64,000 nucleotides of DNA from Alphaproteobacteria bacterium (GCA_037200445.1 JBBCGH010000001.1:4771162-4835161); one strand, 5' to 3'. Shown: positions 38,125 to 49,951, numbered from the stretch's first letter. Notes: generated from the letters alone by a model not told the origin. Program-made: numbers and translations.

Positions 38125-39192
38125 CTAGACGCAGCCGACGCGCTTCTGCTCTTTCTCGGCCGCCTGCTTCACGTTGGCCGGCGCCTTCGGATACTTGCGC
38201 GGCAGCTCGCCCAAGGTCGCGCATGCGGCCTCTTTCTCCTTGAGCGCTGCAAGCGACTGCCCGAGCCGCAACAGCGAGTCGGGCGCCTTGCCGGCCGTCT
38301 GGAACTTGGTCGAGACGGCGAGGAAGGATTCCGCCGCCTCGCGGTAGCGCTGACGCTGGAACAGGCTCTCACCGAGCCAGTAGTTCGCGTCGGCAACGAG
38401 GCGATCGTTCGGATATTTCTTCACGAAGGCGCGCAGGCCCTCTTCGGCGAGCGCGTAGTCCTTGCGCAGCAGATAGCCATAGGCCAGGTCGTACTCGTCC
38501 TTCGGCGTATTGGTCGGCGCCATCACCATCTGCTGCGCGCCGGTCCCGCTCGGATTGCGCGGCGGCGGCGCAGGCAGCGCACCCGGTATCTGGCGGACGG
38601 GACCGCGCGGCGGCGGATACGCCGCCTCCTCGGACATCGTGCCGAGATCAAGCGGCGCGCCGGCCTCCCGGCCGCCGGGCGCGCCGACATAGGGCGGCTC
38701 GTCGCTCTGCGTGTTGTCGAGCGGAGGTGCGGCCGCGATGGTGCCAGGGTTGCCGAGCGTACGCGGCGCGCCGGGCGCATTCGGACTCATGTTGGGATCG
38801 AAGGCATCGCCGCGGCGCCCGCCCGCCGGCGCGGGCGGCTGCGAATATGGCTCGACCTCCATGGCGCTCGGCCGCTGAGACGCTTGCGGCGGAGCCGCTT
38901 GCGGATAGGCCTGCTGCTGCGGGTAGGCCGGCGGCGGCGTGTACTGCGGCTGCGGCGCCGCGCTGCGCGCGGGCGCGGATGCGGGCGCAGGCTGTGCGCC
39001 GCGCAGCTGCTGCTCGAGTTGCTGGTTGCGGTACTGAAGCCGCTCGACCTCTCCGGTGAGCTGGCGCACCTGGTTTTCCAGCCGGTTGAGCCGCGTCACC
39101 AGTTCGGATTCGGTCATCTGCGCGCGCGCCGGCGCAAGGGCGCTCAGGCCGCCTGCCACCAGCACGAGCGCAAAGCTCAAGGATTTCATCAT
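38125..39192 (-). CDS. cpoB: Cell division coordinator CpoB (YbgF)
   Basis: A 355 aa periplasmic protein linked to the Tol-Pal system. It has a signal peptide (KSLSFALVLVAGGLSALAPA then RAQ) and an N-terminal trimerising coiled coil (ESELVTRLNRLENQVRQLTG and EVERLQYRNQQLEQQL). A long Pro/Gly/Ala-rich linker covers about residues 70-225. The C-terminal TPR/YbgF domain reads EYDLAYGYLLRKDYALAEEG, YPNDRLVADANYWLGESLFQ, KAPDSLLRLGQSLAALKEKE and ends KRVGCV. The linker is longer than in E. coli. In many genomes cpoB directly follows pal; here fadD and an RND pump separate them. Confidence 0.92.
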   Translation of the reverse strand: MMKSLSFALVLVAGGLSALAPARAQMTESELVTRLNRLENQVRQLTGEVERLQYRNQQLEQQLRGAQPAPASAPARSAAPQPQYTPPPAYPQQQAYPQAAPPQASQRPSAMEVEPYSQPPAPAGGRRGDAFDPNMSPNAPGAPRTLGNPGTIAAAPPLDNTQSDEPPYVGAPGGREAGAPLDLGTMSEEAAYPPPRGPVRQIPGALPAPPPRNPSGTGAQQMVMAPTNTPKDEYDLAYGYLLRKDYALAEEGLRAFVKKYPNDRLVADANYWLGESLFQRQRYREAAESFLAVSTKFQTAGKAPDSLLRLGQSLAALKEKEAACATLGELPRKYPKAPANVKQAAEKEQKRVGCV

Positions 39193-39277
39193 GATCGAAC
39201 GCCCACGTTCCCGCGTCGCAGAATACGACCCGCTGCGTCCAAATTGTGACTGAGGCGTTGAGGAAGGATTAACCGTG

Positions 39278-39420
39278 GTCATTCCGGGGCGACGCGAAGC
39301 GTCGAGCCCGGAATCCATAACCACAAGGAGAACGATGACGCACCGGCGGTGCAAGAACCGTATCGCCTGTGCTTATGGATTCCGGGCTGGCGGGCTTTCA
39401 AGCCCGCGCCCCGGAATGAC
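39278..39420. repeat. GTCATTCCGGGGCG-bounded inverted repeat, abutting the fadD stop
   Basis: The arms GTCATTCCGGGGCG (39278-39291) and CGCCCCGGAATGAC (39407-39420) are perfect. A second pair, CCCGGAATCCATA and TATGGATTCCGGG, lies inside. It ends exactly at the base before the fadD stop codon (39421) and begins 85 bp upstream of cpoB. Confidence 0.8.
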
Positions 39421-41112
39421 TTACGCCGCCTTTTGCTTCGCTGGCTCGTCGCGCAGCGCGCGGCGCAGGATCTTGCCGACCGGCGTCTTGGGCAGCTCGT
39501 CGCGGAATTCAAAGAACTTCGGCCGCTTGTAGTTGGTGAGCCGCTCCGCAAGGAACTGCTTGAGCTCCTCCTCGGTCAACGCCGGATCGCGCTTCACCAC
39601 GAATGCCTTCACGGCCTCGCCCGACGCTGCATCCGGCACACCAATCACCGCGCATTCGAGCACGCCCGGGTGCATCGCGATCACGTCCTCGACCTCGTTC
39701 GGATAGACGTTGAAGCCGGACACCAGCACCATGTCCTTCTTGCGATCGACGATCTTCACCATACCCTTGTCGTCCATCACGCCGATGTCGCCGGTGCGGA
39801 AGAAGCCGTCCTTGGTCATCACCTGCGCGGTTTCTTCCGGCCGCTGCCAGTATCCCGCCATCACCTGCGGACCGCGCGCGCAGATTTCCCCCGCCTGCCC
39901 GAGCGGCAATTCGTTGCCGGCGTCGTCGCGAATGGAAATTTCGGTCGAGGGCACCGGCAGGCCGATCGTGCCGCTGAAGGCCTCGCTATCCGCCGTGTTG
40001 CAAGTCAGCGTGGGCGATGTCTCCGACAAACCGTAACCTTCGGCGATCGGGCAGCCTGTCGCCTTCACCCAGCGGTCAGCGACCGCGCGCTGCACCGCCA
40101 TGCCGCCGCCGTTGGACGCTTTGAGCTGCGAGAAATCGATCTTGCCGAAATCCGGGTGATTGAGCAGCGCGTTGTAGAGCGTATTCACCGCCGGGAACAT
40201 GTTCGGCTTGTACTTCTGCAACTCCTTCACGAGGTTTGGAATGTCGCGTGGATTGGGAATTAGCAGGCACATGCCGCCCGCACGCATCGCGAGCAGGAAG
40301 CAGGCGGTGAGCGCAAAGATGTGGTAGAGCGGCAGCGCGGTGACGATCAGAATCTGGTCGACCTTCGGCTCCTTCGACAGCGCGGGCTGCAGCCAGGCAT
40401 CGTTCTGCAGCACGTTCGCCACGATGTTGCGGTGCAGGAGCGTCGCGCCCTTCGACACGCCGGTGGTGCCGCCGGTGTATTGCAGGAACGCGACGTCATC
40501 CGGCGCGATCTTGCGGGTCGAGAGCGGCTTGCCCTTGCCGGCGCCAAGCGCCGCCTTGAATTGCACGGCTCGCGGCAACGAATAGGCCGGCACCATCTTC
40601 TTCACCTTGCGCACCACAAGGTTGACGATCGCGCTCTTCGGGAAGCCGAGCAGGTCGCCCATGTTGGCAAGGATCACGTGCTTCACGCGCGTGTTCTTGA
40701 GCACCTTCTCCAGCGTCGTGGCGAAGTTTTCCAGGATGACGACCGCCTCCGCGCCGGAGTCGTTGAGCTGATGCTCGAGCTCGCGCGGCGTGTAGAGCGG
40801 ATTGACGTTCACAACCGCCATGCCGGCGCGCAAAATGCCGGCGGTCGCGACCGGGTATTGCAGGATGTTCGGCATCATGACGGCGACGCGGTCGCCGAAT
40901 TTCAGTCCCGTGTTCTGCAGGTACGCGGCGAAGTCGCGCGACATCTCGTCGAGCTCGCCATAGCTGATCGACTTGTCCATGCAGACGAAGGCGCGGCGCT
41001 CGCGGAATTTCGCGAAGCACTCCTCGAGCAGTGCGACCAGCGAGGTGTATTTCGCCGGGTCGATCTCGGTCGGCACGCCGGCCGGATAGTGCTGCAGCCA
41101 GATCTTCTCCAT
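39421..41112 (-). CDS. fadD: Long-chain fatty-acid-CoA ligase
   Basis: A 563 aa ANL-superfamily ligase activating fatty acids to acyl-CoA with ATP. It has [20 protein letters not shown] (the P-loop), [57 protein letters not shown] and [20 protein letters not shown], and ends with the catalytic-lysine region [15 protein letters not shown]. The spacing matches FadD rather than short-chain members. It lies after the RND pump genes on the same strand, ahead of cpoB. Confidence 0.95.
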   Translation of the reverse strand: MEKIWLQHYPAGVPTEIDPAKYTSLVALLEECFAKFRERRAFVCMDKSISYGELDEMSRDFAAYLQNTGLKFGDRVAVMMPNILQYPVATAGILRAGMAVVNVNPLYTPRELEHQLNDSGAEAVVILENFATTLEKVLKNTRVKHVILANMGDLLGFPKSAIVNLVVRKVKKMVPAYSLPRAVQFKAALGAGKGKPLSTRKIAPDDVAFLQYTGGTTGVSKGATLLHRNIVANVLQNDAWLQPALSKEPKVDQILIVTALPLYHIFALTACFLLAMRAGGMCLLIPNPRDIPNLVKELQKYKPNMFPAVNTLYNALLNHPDFGKIDFSQLKASNGGGMAVQRAVADRWVKATGCPIAEGYGLSETSPTLTCNTADSEAFSGTIGLPVPSTEISIRDDAGNELPLGQAGEICARGPQVMAGYWQRPEETAQVMTKDGFFRTGDIGVMDDKGMVKIVDRKKDMVLVSGFNVYPNEVEDVIAMHPGVLECAVIGVPDAASGEAVKAFVVKRDPALTEEELKQFLAERLTNYKRPKFFEFRDELPKTPVGKILRRALRDEPAKQKAA

Positions 41113-41194
41113 GGCGTTCCCCCGTACGGCCGTGAGGCCGCTTTGGCTGGCTATTGTGCCGGACTGGCGCGATTTGTCACCTGCGCGTGGCGCG

Positions 41195-44100
41195 TCACTC
41201 CGCCGCCACCGGCTCGGCTGGCTCGACCTTGCGTGCCTTGCGCCATTCCTCGAAGCGCTGGATCACGACGAACAGCGACGGCACGAACAGCACCGCGAGA
41301 CAGGTCGAGGCGATCATGCCGGTGAACACCGTGATGCCGATCGACTTGCGCGCGCTGGCGCCCGCGCCCGTGGCGATAACGAGCGGCACCACGCTGAGGA
41401 TGAACGCGATCGACGTCATCAGGATCGGGCGGAAGCGCGTCCGGGCGGCTTCGACCGCCGACTCGGCGATCGAGTGGCCTTCTTTCAGCCGGCGCTCGCG
41501 CGCGACCTCGACGATCAGGATCGCGTTCTTGGCGGAGAGCGCAATGAGCAGGATCAGGCCGATCTGCACGTAGAGATTGGCGTCGACCTTGAGGCCGAGC
41601 AGCGCCGACGCCGGGCCAACCAGCGCCAGCGGCACCGACAGCACGATCGCGAGCGGCGCGTACCAGCTCTCATATTGTCCGGCGAGCACCAGATAGACGA
41701 GCAGCAGCCCGAGCCCGAACACGAGGTACATCTGATTGCCGACCAGCTTCTCCTGGAACGACAGCGCGGTCCATGCGAAGCCTGTGCCCGGTGGCAGGAT
41801 GCGGGCGGCCATCTGCTCCATCAGCGACATCGCCTGCCCGGACGACACGCCCTGCACCGGAATGCCGATGACGGTAGCGGTGGGGTAGAGATTGTAAAGG
41901 CTGATCAGCGGCGGGCCGGTGGTCTGCTCGATCGAGGCCAGCGTTCCGATCGGCACGACATCGCCCTGGCTGTTGCGCACGCTCAGCTGCGTGATGTCCT
42001 CCGGCCGCAGGCGGAAGCGCGCATCCGCCTGCACATAGGCCTGAAAGGTGCGGCCGAACTTGTTGAACTGCACCACATAGGCGGAGCCCATGAAGGTCTG
42101 GATGGTCGAGAACACCTGATCGATATTGAGGTGCAGGGTCTGCGCCTTCACACGGTCGACGTCGATGCGGTACTGCGGGGCATCGGAGCGGAACGTCGTC
42201 ATCACTCGCTGGAAGCTCGACTGGCTCGAGCCGGCCTCAACCATCGCGTTGGCGAGGCTCTGCAGCTTCGGGAAATCGAAGCTGCCGTCGCGCAGCTCGA
42301 TCTGCATGGTGGCGCCCGATGCGTTGCCGACGCCCTGGATCGGCGGCGGCGGAACGACGAGCACGCGCGCGTCCATCACCTCCTGCATCGCCCGGTTCAT
42401 GCCGACAAACAGCGAGAGCAGGTCCTGCCCCTTGCCGCGCTGGCTCCAGGGTTTCAGCGTGACATAGGCGACGCCGGCGTTCGCCAGCGAGGCCGAGTTG
42501 TCGAGCGGCGAGATGCCCGCGACCGTCACCACCTGATCGACGCCGGGCGTGTTGCGGGCGATCGCACCGACCTGATCCATCGATTTCTGGGTGCGCTCGA
42601 GCGAAGCGCCGTCGGGCAGCTGCACGGCGACCACCAGATAGCCCTGGTCTTCGATCGGGATGAAGCCCGATGCCACGCGCGAGAGGCCATACAGGCCCGC
42701 GGCGACGATCAAGAGCGCGAGTAGCACCGACACGGCGCTCGCCGACACCATGCGGCGGATGAGCCGCGTGTAGCCGCGCTCCAGCGCATCGTAGCCGCGA
42801 TTGAAAATCCGGTAGACGATGTTGCGCTTCTCCGGCGGCACGGGAGCGCGCATCCAGAGCGCGGCCTGCGTTGGCTTGAGCGTCGCGGCATTGATCGCGC
42901 TGAGCAGCGCGGTCGCGGCGATCACGAGCGCGAATTGCGCATACATCTTGCCTGTGAGCCCCGGCATGAACGCCGCCGGGATGAACACGGACATCAGCAC
43001 CAGCGTGATGCCGATGATCGGGCCGAACAATTCATCCATCGCCTTGATCGACGCATCGTGCGGCGTCACCCCGCGCTCGATATGGTGCGCGACGCCCTCG
43101 ACGATGACGATCGCATCGTCGACCACGATGCCGATCGCCAGCACGATCGCGAACAGCGTCGAGAGGTTCACCGTGAAGCCGAGCGCCGCCATGGCGGCGA
43201 AGGCACCAATGATCGTAACCGGCACCGTGGTTGCCGGGATCAGCATCGCGCGCCAGTCCTGCAGGAAGATCAGGATCACGATCAGCACGAGCACCGCCGC
43301 CTCGATCAGGGTCTTGTAGACCTCCTTGATCGCCTCATCGACGAACGTGGTGGTGTCGAACGGAATCTCCCACGCAAGTCCCTGCGGAAACTCGCGCGCG
43401 AGTTCCTTCATGCGCTTTCCGACTGCGGTCTGCACGTTGAGCGCATTCGCGCCGGGTGACTGGAAGATCGCGATCCCCGCAGCCGGGCGGTCGTTCACCT
43501 TGAAGATCTGCCCGTAGGTCTGGGCGCCGAGCTCGACCCGCCCGACATCGCGCAGGCGCGTGATCTCGCCCGCACTGCCGGTCTTGACGATGATGTTCTC
43601 GAACTGGTCCGGATCGGCGAGCCGCCCCTGCACCACGATGGTGAACTGGAACGCGCGGCCTGCCTCCGTGGGCGGGCCACCGAGCTGGCCGGCGGCGACC
43701 TGCTGGCTTTGCTGCTGCACCGCCTGCGTCACATCCTGCGCGGTCAGCCCGCGGGCCCGCATCTTCTCCGGATCGAGCCAGACACGGATCGAATACTGGC
43801 CGGCACCGAAGATCAGCACGTTGCCGACGCCCGGCAAGCGCGCGAGCTCGTCCTTGAGCCGGATCGTCGCGTAGTTCGCGAGATAGAGCGAATCGAAGCG
43901 CTTGTCCGGCGACGTGAGCGTAACAAACGACAGGATCGCGGTGGACTGCTTCTGGACGTTGACGCCCTGCTTCTGCACCGCGTCCGGAAGTGACGACAGC
44001 GCGGCCGACACGCGGTTCTGCACCAGCACCTGCGCGAAGTTGAGGTCAACGCCGATCCGGAACGTGACGATGAGCGTATATGCGCCGTCCGACGTGCTGG

Positions 44101-44344
44101 TCGACTGCATGTAGATCATGTTCTCGACGCCGTTGACCTGCTGCTCGATCGGCAGCGCGACGGTATCGACCATCGTGCGCGAGGAGGCGCCCGGATAACG
44201 CGTCGTCACCTGCACGGTCGGCGGGGTCACATCGGGATACTGCGCGACCGGCAGCGAGAGCAGCGCGACGCCGCCGATCACGATCATCAGGATCGCCAGA
44301 ACGTTGGCGAGGACCGGCCGGTCGATGAAATATTTGGAGATCAT
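41195..44344 (-). CDS. RND efflux pump inner-membrane transporter (AcrB/MexB-type)
   Basis: A 1049 aa HAE1-family RND permease. It begins [20 protein letters not shown]. The proton-relay aspartates are in [19 protein letters not shown] and the relay lysine in [20 protein letters not shown]; porter-domain motifs include [16 protein letters not shown] and [13 protein letters not shown]. With the adaptor it would expel drugs, dyes or bile-like compounds. No outer-membrane factor (TolC/OprM-like) gene is in the window, so it must recruit one from elsewhere. The start codon overlaps the adaptor stop by four bases (ATGA), showing one operon. No dedicated regulator is adjacent. Confidence 0.96.
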   Translation of the reverse strand: MISKYFIDRPVLANVLAILMIVIGGVALLSLPVAQYPDVTPPTVQVTTRYPGASSRTMVDTVALPIEQQVNGVENMIYMQSTSTSDGAYTLIVTFRIGVDLNFAQVLVQNRVSAALSSLPDAVQKQGVNVQKQSTAILSFVTLTSPDKRFDSLYLANYATIRLKDELARLPGVGNVLIFGAGQYSIRVWLDPEKMRARGLTAQDVTQAVQQQSQQVAAGQLGGPPTEAGRAFQFTIVVQGRLADPDQFENIIVKTGSAGEITRLRDVGRVELGAQTYGQIFKVNDRPAAGIAIFQSPGANALNVQTAVGKRMKELAREFPQGLAWEIPFDTTTFVDEAIKEVYKTLIEAAVLVLIVILIFLQDWRAMLIPATTVPVTIIGAFAAMAALGFTVNLSTLFAIVLAIGIVVDDAIVIVEGVAHHIERGVTPHDASIKAMDELFGPIIGITLVLMSVFIPAAFMPGLTGKMYAQFALVIAATALLSAINAATLKPTQAALWMRAPVPPEKRNIVYRIFNRGYDALERGYTRLIRRMVSASAVSVLLALLIVAAGLYGLSRVASGFIPIEDQGYLVVAVQLPDGASLERTQKSMDQVGAIARNTPGVDQVVTVAGISPLDNSASLANAGVAYVTLKPWSQRGKGQDLLSLFVGMNRAMQEVMDARVLVVPPPPIQGVGNASGATMQIELRDGSFDFPKLQSLANAMVEAGSSQSSFQRVMTTFRSDAPQYRIDVDRVKAQTLHLNIDQVFSTIQTFMGSAYVVQFNKFGRTFQAYVQADARFRLRPEDITQLSVRNSQGDVVPIGTLASIEQTTGPPLISLYNLYPTATVIGIPVQGVSSGQAMSLMEQMAARILPPGTGFAWTALSFQEKLVGNQMYLVFGLGLLLVYLVLAGQYESWYAPLAIVLSVPLALVGPASALLGLKVDANLYVQIGLILLIALSAKNAILIVEVARERRLKEGHSIAESAVEAARTRFRPILMTSIAFILSVVPLVIATGAGASARKSIGITVFTGMIASTCLAVLFVPSLFVVIQRFEEWRKARKVEPAEPVAAE

Positions 44345-45483
44345 TGCGCGGCAGCCGTCTGCGCCTGCGGATCGACCTTCTGTCCCGGAACCGCGCGCAG
44401 GACCCCGGCGGTGATGACGCGATCTTCCACCTTGAGCCCGCTCTCGATCACCGTCATGTCGCCGACCGTCGGGCCGGTCTCGACCTTGCGCTGCTCGACG
44501 ATATTCTCGCCATTCACGACCAACACGTAGCGTCCGCCCTGATCGGCCCCCAGCGCGACGGAGGGGACCAGCACCGCCGGGGTTTCCTGAAGCGGCACGC
44601 GTACGCGCGTAAAGAAGCCGGGCAGCAGCAGCCGGGACTCGTTGGGCAGCACGGCGCGCGCCGCGAGCGTGCCGGTTCCCTGGTTCACCTGCGGCGCGAT
44701 GTAGTCGAGCTTGCCCCTGTGCGGAAAGCCGGTGTCGGTCGTGAGGCCGACATCGACCTCGGTGCCGAGCAGATCGGCGGCCCGCTGGTTTCGCTTGTAA
44801 AGCATGTCGCGCACGTTGAGCACGTCGCGCTCGCTCGCCGTGAAGTTCACGTAGATCGGGTCGAGCTGTACGATGGTGGCAAGCACTTGCGTGCCGCCGC
44901 TGCCGACCAGCTCTCCGACCGAAACCTGGCGCGCGGTGACGACTCCGTCGAACGGCGCCACGACACGCGTGTAGTCGAGGTTGATCTTCGCCTGCTGGGT
45001 ATCGGCCTGCGCCTGCAACAACCTCGCCTTGGCGTTGTCGCGGTTGGCAACCGAGGTGTCGAACACGGCTTTCGAAGCGGCCTGGCGCTGCACCAGCTCC
45101 TGCTGACGGTCGAAATCCGCCTGCGTCTGCGTCACCGTCGCCTGTGCGGCGGCCTCCGAGGCCTGCGCCTGCTGTAGTCTGAGCTGATAGGGCTCCGGCT
45201 CGATGGTGAAGAGGTGCTGGCCTTTCTTCACGGACGCGCCGTCCTGATAGGCGATCTCGGTCAGGAAGCCCTGCACCCGCGCCACGAGATTGGCAGAGTT
45301 GACCGCAGCCGTGTTGCCGGTCGCTTCGAAATAGCGCGTGATCTTCTGCTCGATCGGCTTTGCGACAGTCACCTTCGGTGGCGGCGGGGCCTGATAGGTG
45401 TTGTTCTGCCCGCAGGCGGCAAGCAGGCCGAGAGCGGCCAGCGCAGTGCCGCGCATCAACCAGGTGAGTGGATGGATTTTCAT
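44341..45483 (-). CDS. RND efflux periplasmic adaptor lipoprotein (AcrA/MexA-type)
   Basis: A 380 aa membrane-fusion protein. A lipobox ends the signal peptide (ALAALGLLAACGQ, lipid-anchored C24). Barrel-sandwich and lipoyl-like segments are VAKPIEQKITRYFEATGNTA, VARVQGFLTEIAYQDGASVK and YTRVVAPFDGVVTARQVSVG, with an alpha-hairpin of about 60 residues between them. It bridges the inner-membrane pump and an outer-membrane factor. The first gene of a two-gene operon with the transporter, with four-base overlap. It lies about 160 bp downstream of pal, beyond pal's terminator. Confidence 0.95.
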   Translation of the reverse strand: MKIHPLTWLMRGTALAALGLLAACGQNNTYQAPPPPKVTVAKPIEQKITRYFEATGNTAAVNSANLVARVQGFLTEIAYQDGASVKKGQHLFTIEPEPYQLRLQQAQASEAAAQATVTQTQADFDRQQELVQRQAASKAVFDTSVANRDNAKARLLQAQADTQQAKINLDYTRVVAPFDGVVTARQVSVGELVGSGGTQVLATIVQLDPIYVNFTASERDVLNVRDMLYKRNQRAADLLGTEVDVGLTTDTGFPHRGKLDYIAPQVNQGTGTLAARAVLPNESRLLLPGFFTRVRVPLQETPAVLVPSVALGADQGGRYVLVVNGENIVEQRKVETGPTVGDMTVIESGLKVEDRVITAGVLRAVPGQKVDPQAQTAAAQ

Positions 45484-45590
45484 CGGGTTACCTCCCGCCG
45501 GGATGGAACCCTACAATCAAATGTTCCCGCCTCCGTGACAAGGCAACCGGGATATCAAATGTATGGCGCGCAAAAGTGACGCATAGCGCC

Positions 45591-45623
45591 CAAAACAAAA
45601 CCGGCGCCGCGAGGGCGCCGGTT
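45591..45623 (-). terminator. Intrinsic terminator after pal
   Basis: On the minus strand a ten-base perfect stem (AACCGGCGCC / GGCGCCGGTT) closes a short five-base loop and runs into TTTTGTTTTGGG. It lies about 25 bp past the pal stop, separating the tol-pal operon from the RND pump operon. Confidence 0.9.
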
Positions 45624-45647
45624 CTCGATTCGATTCAGGCTGATCGA

Positions 45648-46148
45648 TCAGGAACTCGCGTTGAGCACCGTCACGGAGCGCCGGTTCTGCGACCAGCAGG
45701 AGATGTCGTTACACACCGCGACCGGGCGCTCCTTGCCGTAGGAGATGGTGCGCATGCGATGCGACTCCACCCCGCGCGAGGTCAGATAATCGCGCACCGC
45801 CTGGGCGCGCCGTGCGCCAAGCGCGATGTTGTACTCGCGCGTGCCGCGCTCGTCGGCATGGCCTTCGATCGTGAAGGCATAACGATTGTAGCGACCGAGC
45901 CACTGCGCCTGCTTGTCGAGTGTCGCGATCGACTGCGGGGAGAGCTCGGAAGAATCTGACTCGAAAAACACGCGGTCGCCGACGTTCACGACGAAATCCT
46001 GCGCGCTGCCGGGAGCCGCGTTGCCGGCAAGGCCCGCATTCGCGCCGTTCATCGCATTCGGATTATTGGCGCAGGCCGCGAGCGAGAGGCCGGCTACAAT
46101 CATCGCCGCAAACTTCGCTCCGCGGATGAAACGCATCACAGTGGTCAT
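45648..46148 (-). CDS. pal: Peptidoglycan-associated lipoprotein Pal
   Basis: A 166 aa outer-membrane lipoprotein. The lipobox is GLSLAACANN (C26). The OmpA-like peptidoglycan-binding domain contains VFFESDSSELSPQSIATLDK, YAFTIEGHADERGTREYNIA and LGARRAQAVRDYLTSRGVES. Pal tethers the outer membrane to the wall and works with TolB and TolA during constriction. The ATG at 46148 has a strong AGGAGG eight to nine bases upstream; the longer in-frame start at 46262 is rejected. About 200 bp separate it from tolB, so it may also have its own promoter. Confidence 0.96.
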   Translation of the reverse strand: MTTVMRFIRGAKFAAMIVAGLSLAACANNPNAMNGANAGLAGNAAPGSAQDFVVNVGDRVFFESDSSELSPQSIATLDKQAQWLGRYNRYAFTIEGHADERGTREYNIALGARRAQAVRDYLTSRGVESHRMRTISYGKERPVAVCNDISCWSQNRRSVTVLNASS

Positions 46149-46351
46149 TTTCCCGTGCCTCCTTGTTCGCACGACCGGGGCATGTGTCAGGTCTAAGCCT
46201 CGTTCGTTAAACGAACGTTCCATCAACCTTGATGAGCCCTTGCCGCGACCCCGCCAATTCACCCAATGCCCGTAAACCGTTTCGAATGGTTAATGCGACC
46301 TGAACGCGGCGGGACGAGGGCATAGCCAAGTTCCCGCTTTCACGCCGCTTT

Positions 46352-47692
46352 TCACGACAGGAGCGGCGACCAGGCCGGATCCGACGCGAACGCTGGCGTC
46401 GGAACGCGCTGCTCGTTCCGGCCGGTGACATCGATCGTGTAAAGCGATGGGCCGCCGCCCTGATCGCGGAAGAACATGAGGACGCGGCCATTCGGCGCGA
46501 AGGTCGGCCCTTCGTTGTGGAAGCCGGAGGTGAGCAAGCGCTCGCCCGAGCCGTCGGGCTTCATGATGCCGATCGAAAACTGTCCGCCGCCCTGCTTGGT
46601 GAAGGCGATGAAGTCGCCGCGCGGCGACCAGACAGGGGTCGAGTAGGAGCCGTCGCCGAAGCTGATGCGCTGCGCACCGGCGCCGCCACCCGCGCCCATG
46701 ACATAGATCTGCGGCTTGCCCCCGCGATCCGACTCAAAGCAGATGCGCCCGCCGTCCGGCGCATAACACGGCGCCGTGTCGATCGCGGACGTATCGGTGA
46801 GCCGCGTGGTGCGCTTCGATTGCAAATCCATCACGAACAGATTCGAATTCGCTCCCTGCTGCAGACTCATGATCACTTGTTGTCCGGTCGGAGAAAACCG
46901 GGGGGAAAAGGTCATGCCGGGAAAATTCCCGACAATCTCCCGCTGCCCGGTTTCGATGTTGAGCAGGAACACACGCGGATCGCCCTGGCCGTAAGACATA
47001 TAGGTGATTTCCTGCGTCGAGGGCGAAAAGCGCGGGGTGAGCACCAGATCTTCGCCGCGCGTGAGGTAGCGCACGTTCGCGCCGTCCTGATCCATGATGG
47101 CGAGGCGCTTGACGCGGCGCTCCTTGGCGCCGGTCTCGTCGATGAACACGACGCGCGTGTCGAAATAACCTTTCTCGCCGGTGAGGCGCTCGTACACCTG
47201 GTCCGACACGATATGCGCGATGCGCCGCCAGTTGTCGGGCGTCGTAAAGTACTGCTGGCCGGTGAGCTGCTGGCCGGACGTCACGTCCCACAGGCGAAAC
47301 TCGACCTTGAGCCGTCCATCGCCCTGGCGCGTCACGCGTCCGGTGATGAGGCCCTGCGCGTTGATCGCCTTCCAGTCGGGGAAACGCGGCAGCGTGTCGA
47401 AGCTCGTGATCTTCTCGATGTAGGCTGCCGGATCGATCGGATTGAACAGGCCGGAGCGGCGCAGATTGTTGGTGATGACCTGGGTGATGCCGCGCGCGGC
47501 TTCCGTGTCGCCCGGCGTGCCGCCGACGAAATCCGGAATCGCGATCGGGACCGGCTGGACGTTGCCCTGCGTGACGTCGAGCCGCAATTGCGCGGAGGCC
47601 GAACGCGCCAGCAGCGCGCTCGCCGAGGTCGCTGCGCCAAGTGCAAGCATGCGCCGGCGCGTGAAGCCGAACGGAGACAGGTCTTTCGTCAT
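46352..47692 (-). CDS. tolB: Tol-Pal translocation protein TolB with a Tat-like signal
   Basis: A 446 aa periplasmic beta-propeller protein. The N-terminal domain has [22 protein letters not shown]40-like TolB repeats include [60 protein letters not shown] and [20 protein letters not shown]. The signal peptide contains [17 protein letters not shown], which fits a twin-arginine pattern (R-R-x-L/hydrophobic) rather than a classic Sec signal. The ATG at 47692 is chosen; an ATG at 47710 would add six residues. It lies 32 bp after tolA. Confidence 0.96.
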   Translation of the reverse strand: MTKDLSPFGFTRRRMLALGAATSASALLARSASAQLRLDVTQGNVQPVPIAIPDFVGGTPGDTEAARGITQVITNNLRRSGLFNPIDPAAYIEKITSFDTLPRFPDWKAINAQGLITGRVTRQGDGRLKVEFRLWDVTSGQQLTGQQYFTTPDNWRRIAHIVSDQVYERLTGEKGYFDTRVVFIDETGAKERRVKRLAIMDQDGANVRYLTRGEDLVLTPRFSPSTQEITYMSYGQGDPRVFLLNIETGQREIVGNFPGMTFSPRFSPTGQQVIMSLQQGANSNLFVMDLQSKRTTRLTDTSAIDTAPCYAPDGGRICFESDRGGKPQIYVMGAGGGAGAQRISFGDGSYSTPVWSPRGDFIAFTKQGGGQFSIGIMKPDGSGERLLTSGFHNEGPTFAPNGRVLMFFRDQGGGPSLYTIDVTGRNEQRVPTPAFASDPAWSPLLS

Positions 47693-47724
47693 AGCGTCTT
47701 CTGTTCCCAACTAGGTCGTCCGCG

Positions 47725-48666
47725 TTAGCCGCGGAACATGTCACGTGGATCGAAGGTGACCTCGACGTCCTTCCAGACGTCGTATTTGGCGATCGGCATG
47801 AAGCTGTACGGCGCACACCGGCGCACCGCACGCAGCGCGCTCTCGGCTGCGACCTGGAAGGTCGGGTGCGAGCCCGTGTTCGACAGCGTCGGATCGGCCG
47901 AGAGCGAGCCGTCCTGATTGAAGCGGATGCGCACCACCACGATCAGGTCGCGCGCGTCGGCAAGCCCGGCCGGCGGATTCCAGCATTGCTGGATGCGCGC
48001 GCGCAGCGCATCGATCTCGCTTTGCGTGAGAGTCGCCGAACGCCCCGTCGGCGTGCCGAGCGAGGGCGTGTGGCTGAGTGTGTCGCCGGTTGCCGAATGA
48101 CGCTGCGGGTCGCGCTTGTCGAGCAGCGCCGCGATGCGGCTCGCATCGAACTTCGGCTGCGGCTTCGGCGGCTCAGGCTTCTTCTGCGGCAGCGGCGTGT
48201 CGGCCTTCTGCTGCGTCTTCGGATCCGGCTTCTTGGTGTCCTTCTTCAGCGCCTCGGCGATCGGGTCGACCTTGGGCTCCGGCTCTTTCGCGAAGGACTG
48301 CTTCGGCTCCGATTTCTGAGCCGGCGTCGGCGGCTTCGGCTCGGGCTTCTTCTGCTCGGGCTCGGGCTTCGGCGGCTCGACCTTGTCGGACGTGGCGACG
48401 ATTTCGGGCTTCTTGTCGACGACCTTGGCGTTCGCCTCTTCGATCGGCTTTGCCTCGGCGACCTTCTCGACCAGCGGCTTCGGCGTCTCGGCTTTCGGCG
48501 CGGTCTTGATGCCGTTGGTGATCTGCGAGAAGTCGGCGTCCGAAATGATATCGGTGGTGAGGAATTCGAGCGGCGGAGCGCTCAACGGCTTGATGGCGAA
48601 CACAATAAGGGTTGCACCGAGGATGACCCCGTGCCCGACCGCCGATATGGTCCACCCCGCCTTCAT
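47725..48666 (-). CDS. tolA: Tol-Pal energy-coupling protein TolA
   Basis: A 313 aa inner-membrane protein. The single N-terminal span is GWTISAVGHGVILGATLIVF. A Pro/Lys/Glu/Thr-rich periplasmic stalk covers residues 50-170 (PEIVATSDKVEPPKPEPEQ and similar). The C-terminal TonB-like domain (residues about 215-305) has CWNPPAGLADARDLIVVVRI and GSLSADPTLSNTGSHPTFQV. It transmits the proton-motive force from TolQR to Pal. Proline-lysine stalks of this type are typical of alphaproteobacterial TolA and shorter than the E. coli helix. It starts four bases after tolR. Confidence 0.94.
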   Translation of the reverse strand: MKAGWTISAVGHGVILGATLIVFAIKPLSAPPLEFLTTDIISDADFSQITNGIKTAPKAETPKPLVEKVAEAKPIEEANAKVVDKKPEIVATSDKVEPPKPEPEQKKPEPKPPTPAQKSEPKQSFAKEPEPKVDPIAEALKKDTKKPDPKTQQKADTPLPQKKPEPPKPQPKFDASRIAALLDKRDPQRHSATGDTLSHTPSLGTPTGRSATLTQSEIDALRARIQQCWNPPAGLADARDLIVVVRIRFNQDGSLSADPTLSNTGSHPTFQVAAESALRAVRRCAPYSFMPIAKYDVWKDVEVTFDPRDMFRG

Positions 48667-48670
48667 CCCC

Positions 48671-49123
48671 TCAGGAGCCCTGCTCGACCTCCGTCACCAG
48701 TGCAACGCGCCGGTACCCCGCCGCCGAGAGCCGTCCCATCACGCGCATCACTGTACCGTAATCGACCTTCCTGTCGCCACGCACATAGATGCGCTCGTCG
48801 CTCCCGCCGCGCGCAGAAGTAATCGCCTGCAGCTTGGGCACGAGTTCGTCGATCTTGATCTCGGAATTCTGCAGGTAGACCTCGCCCTTGGTGTTCACCG
48901 ACACCGTGAGCGGCTCCTTGTCCTGGTCGAGCGATTTCGCCTGCGTCTGCGGGAGATCGATCGGCACGCCGACCGTCAGCAGCGGCGCCGACACCATGAA
49001 AATGATGAGCAGCACCAGCATCACGTCGACCATCGGCGTGACGTTGATCTCGCTCATCACCGGCTTGCGGCGATGCCGCCGCTTGCCGACCGCAACCCCG
49101 CCGCTTGGTCCGCCCGCTGCCAC
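48671..49123 (-). CDS. tolR: Tol-Pal proton-channel protein TolR
   Basis: A 150 aa ExbD/TolR-family protein. The single span with its conserved Asp is SEINVTPMVDVMLVLLIIFM, followed by LLTVGVPIDLPQTQAKSLDQ and the periplasmic domain with ERIYVRGDRKVDYGTVMRVM. With TolQ it forms the proton channel that energises TolA. It lies 12 bp after tolQ and four bases before tolA, in one operon. Confidence 0.96.
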   Translation of the reverse strand: MAAGGPSGGVAVGKRRHRRKPVMSEINVTPMVDVMLVLLIIFMVSAPLLTVGVPIDLPQTQAKSLDQDKEPLTVSVNTKGEVYLQNSEIKIDELVPKLQAITSARGGSDERIYVRGDRKVDYGTVMRVMGRLSAAGYRRVALVTEVEQGS

Positions 49124-49135
49124 TTATGTCCCCCT

Positions 49136-49951
<816 letters not shown>

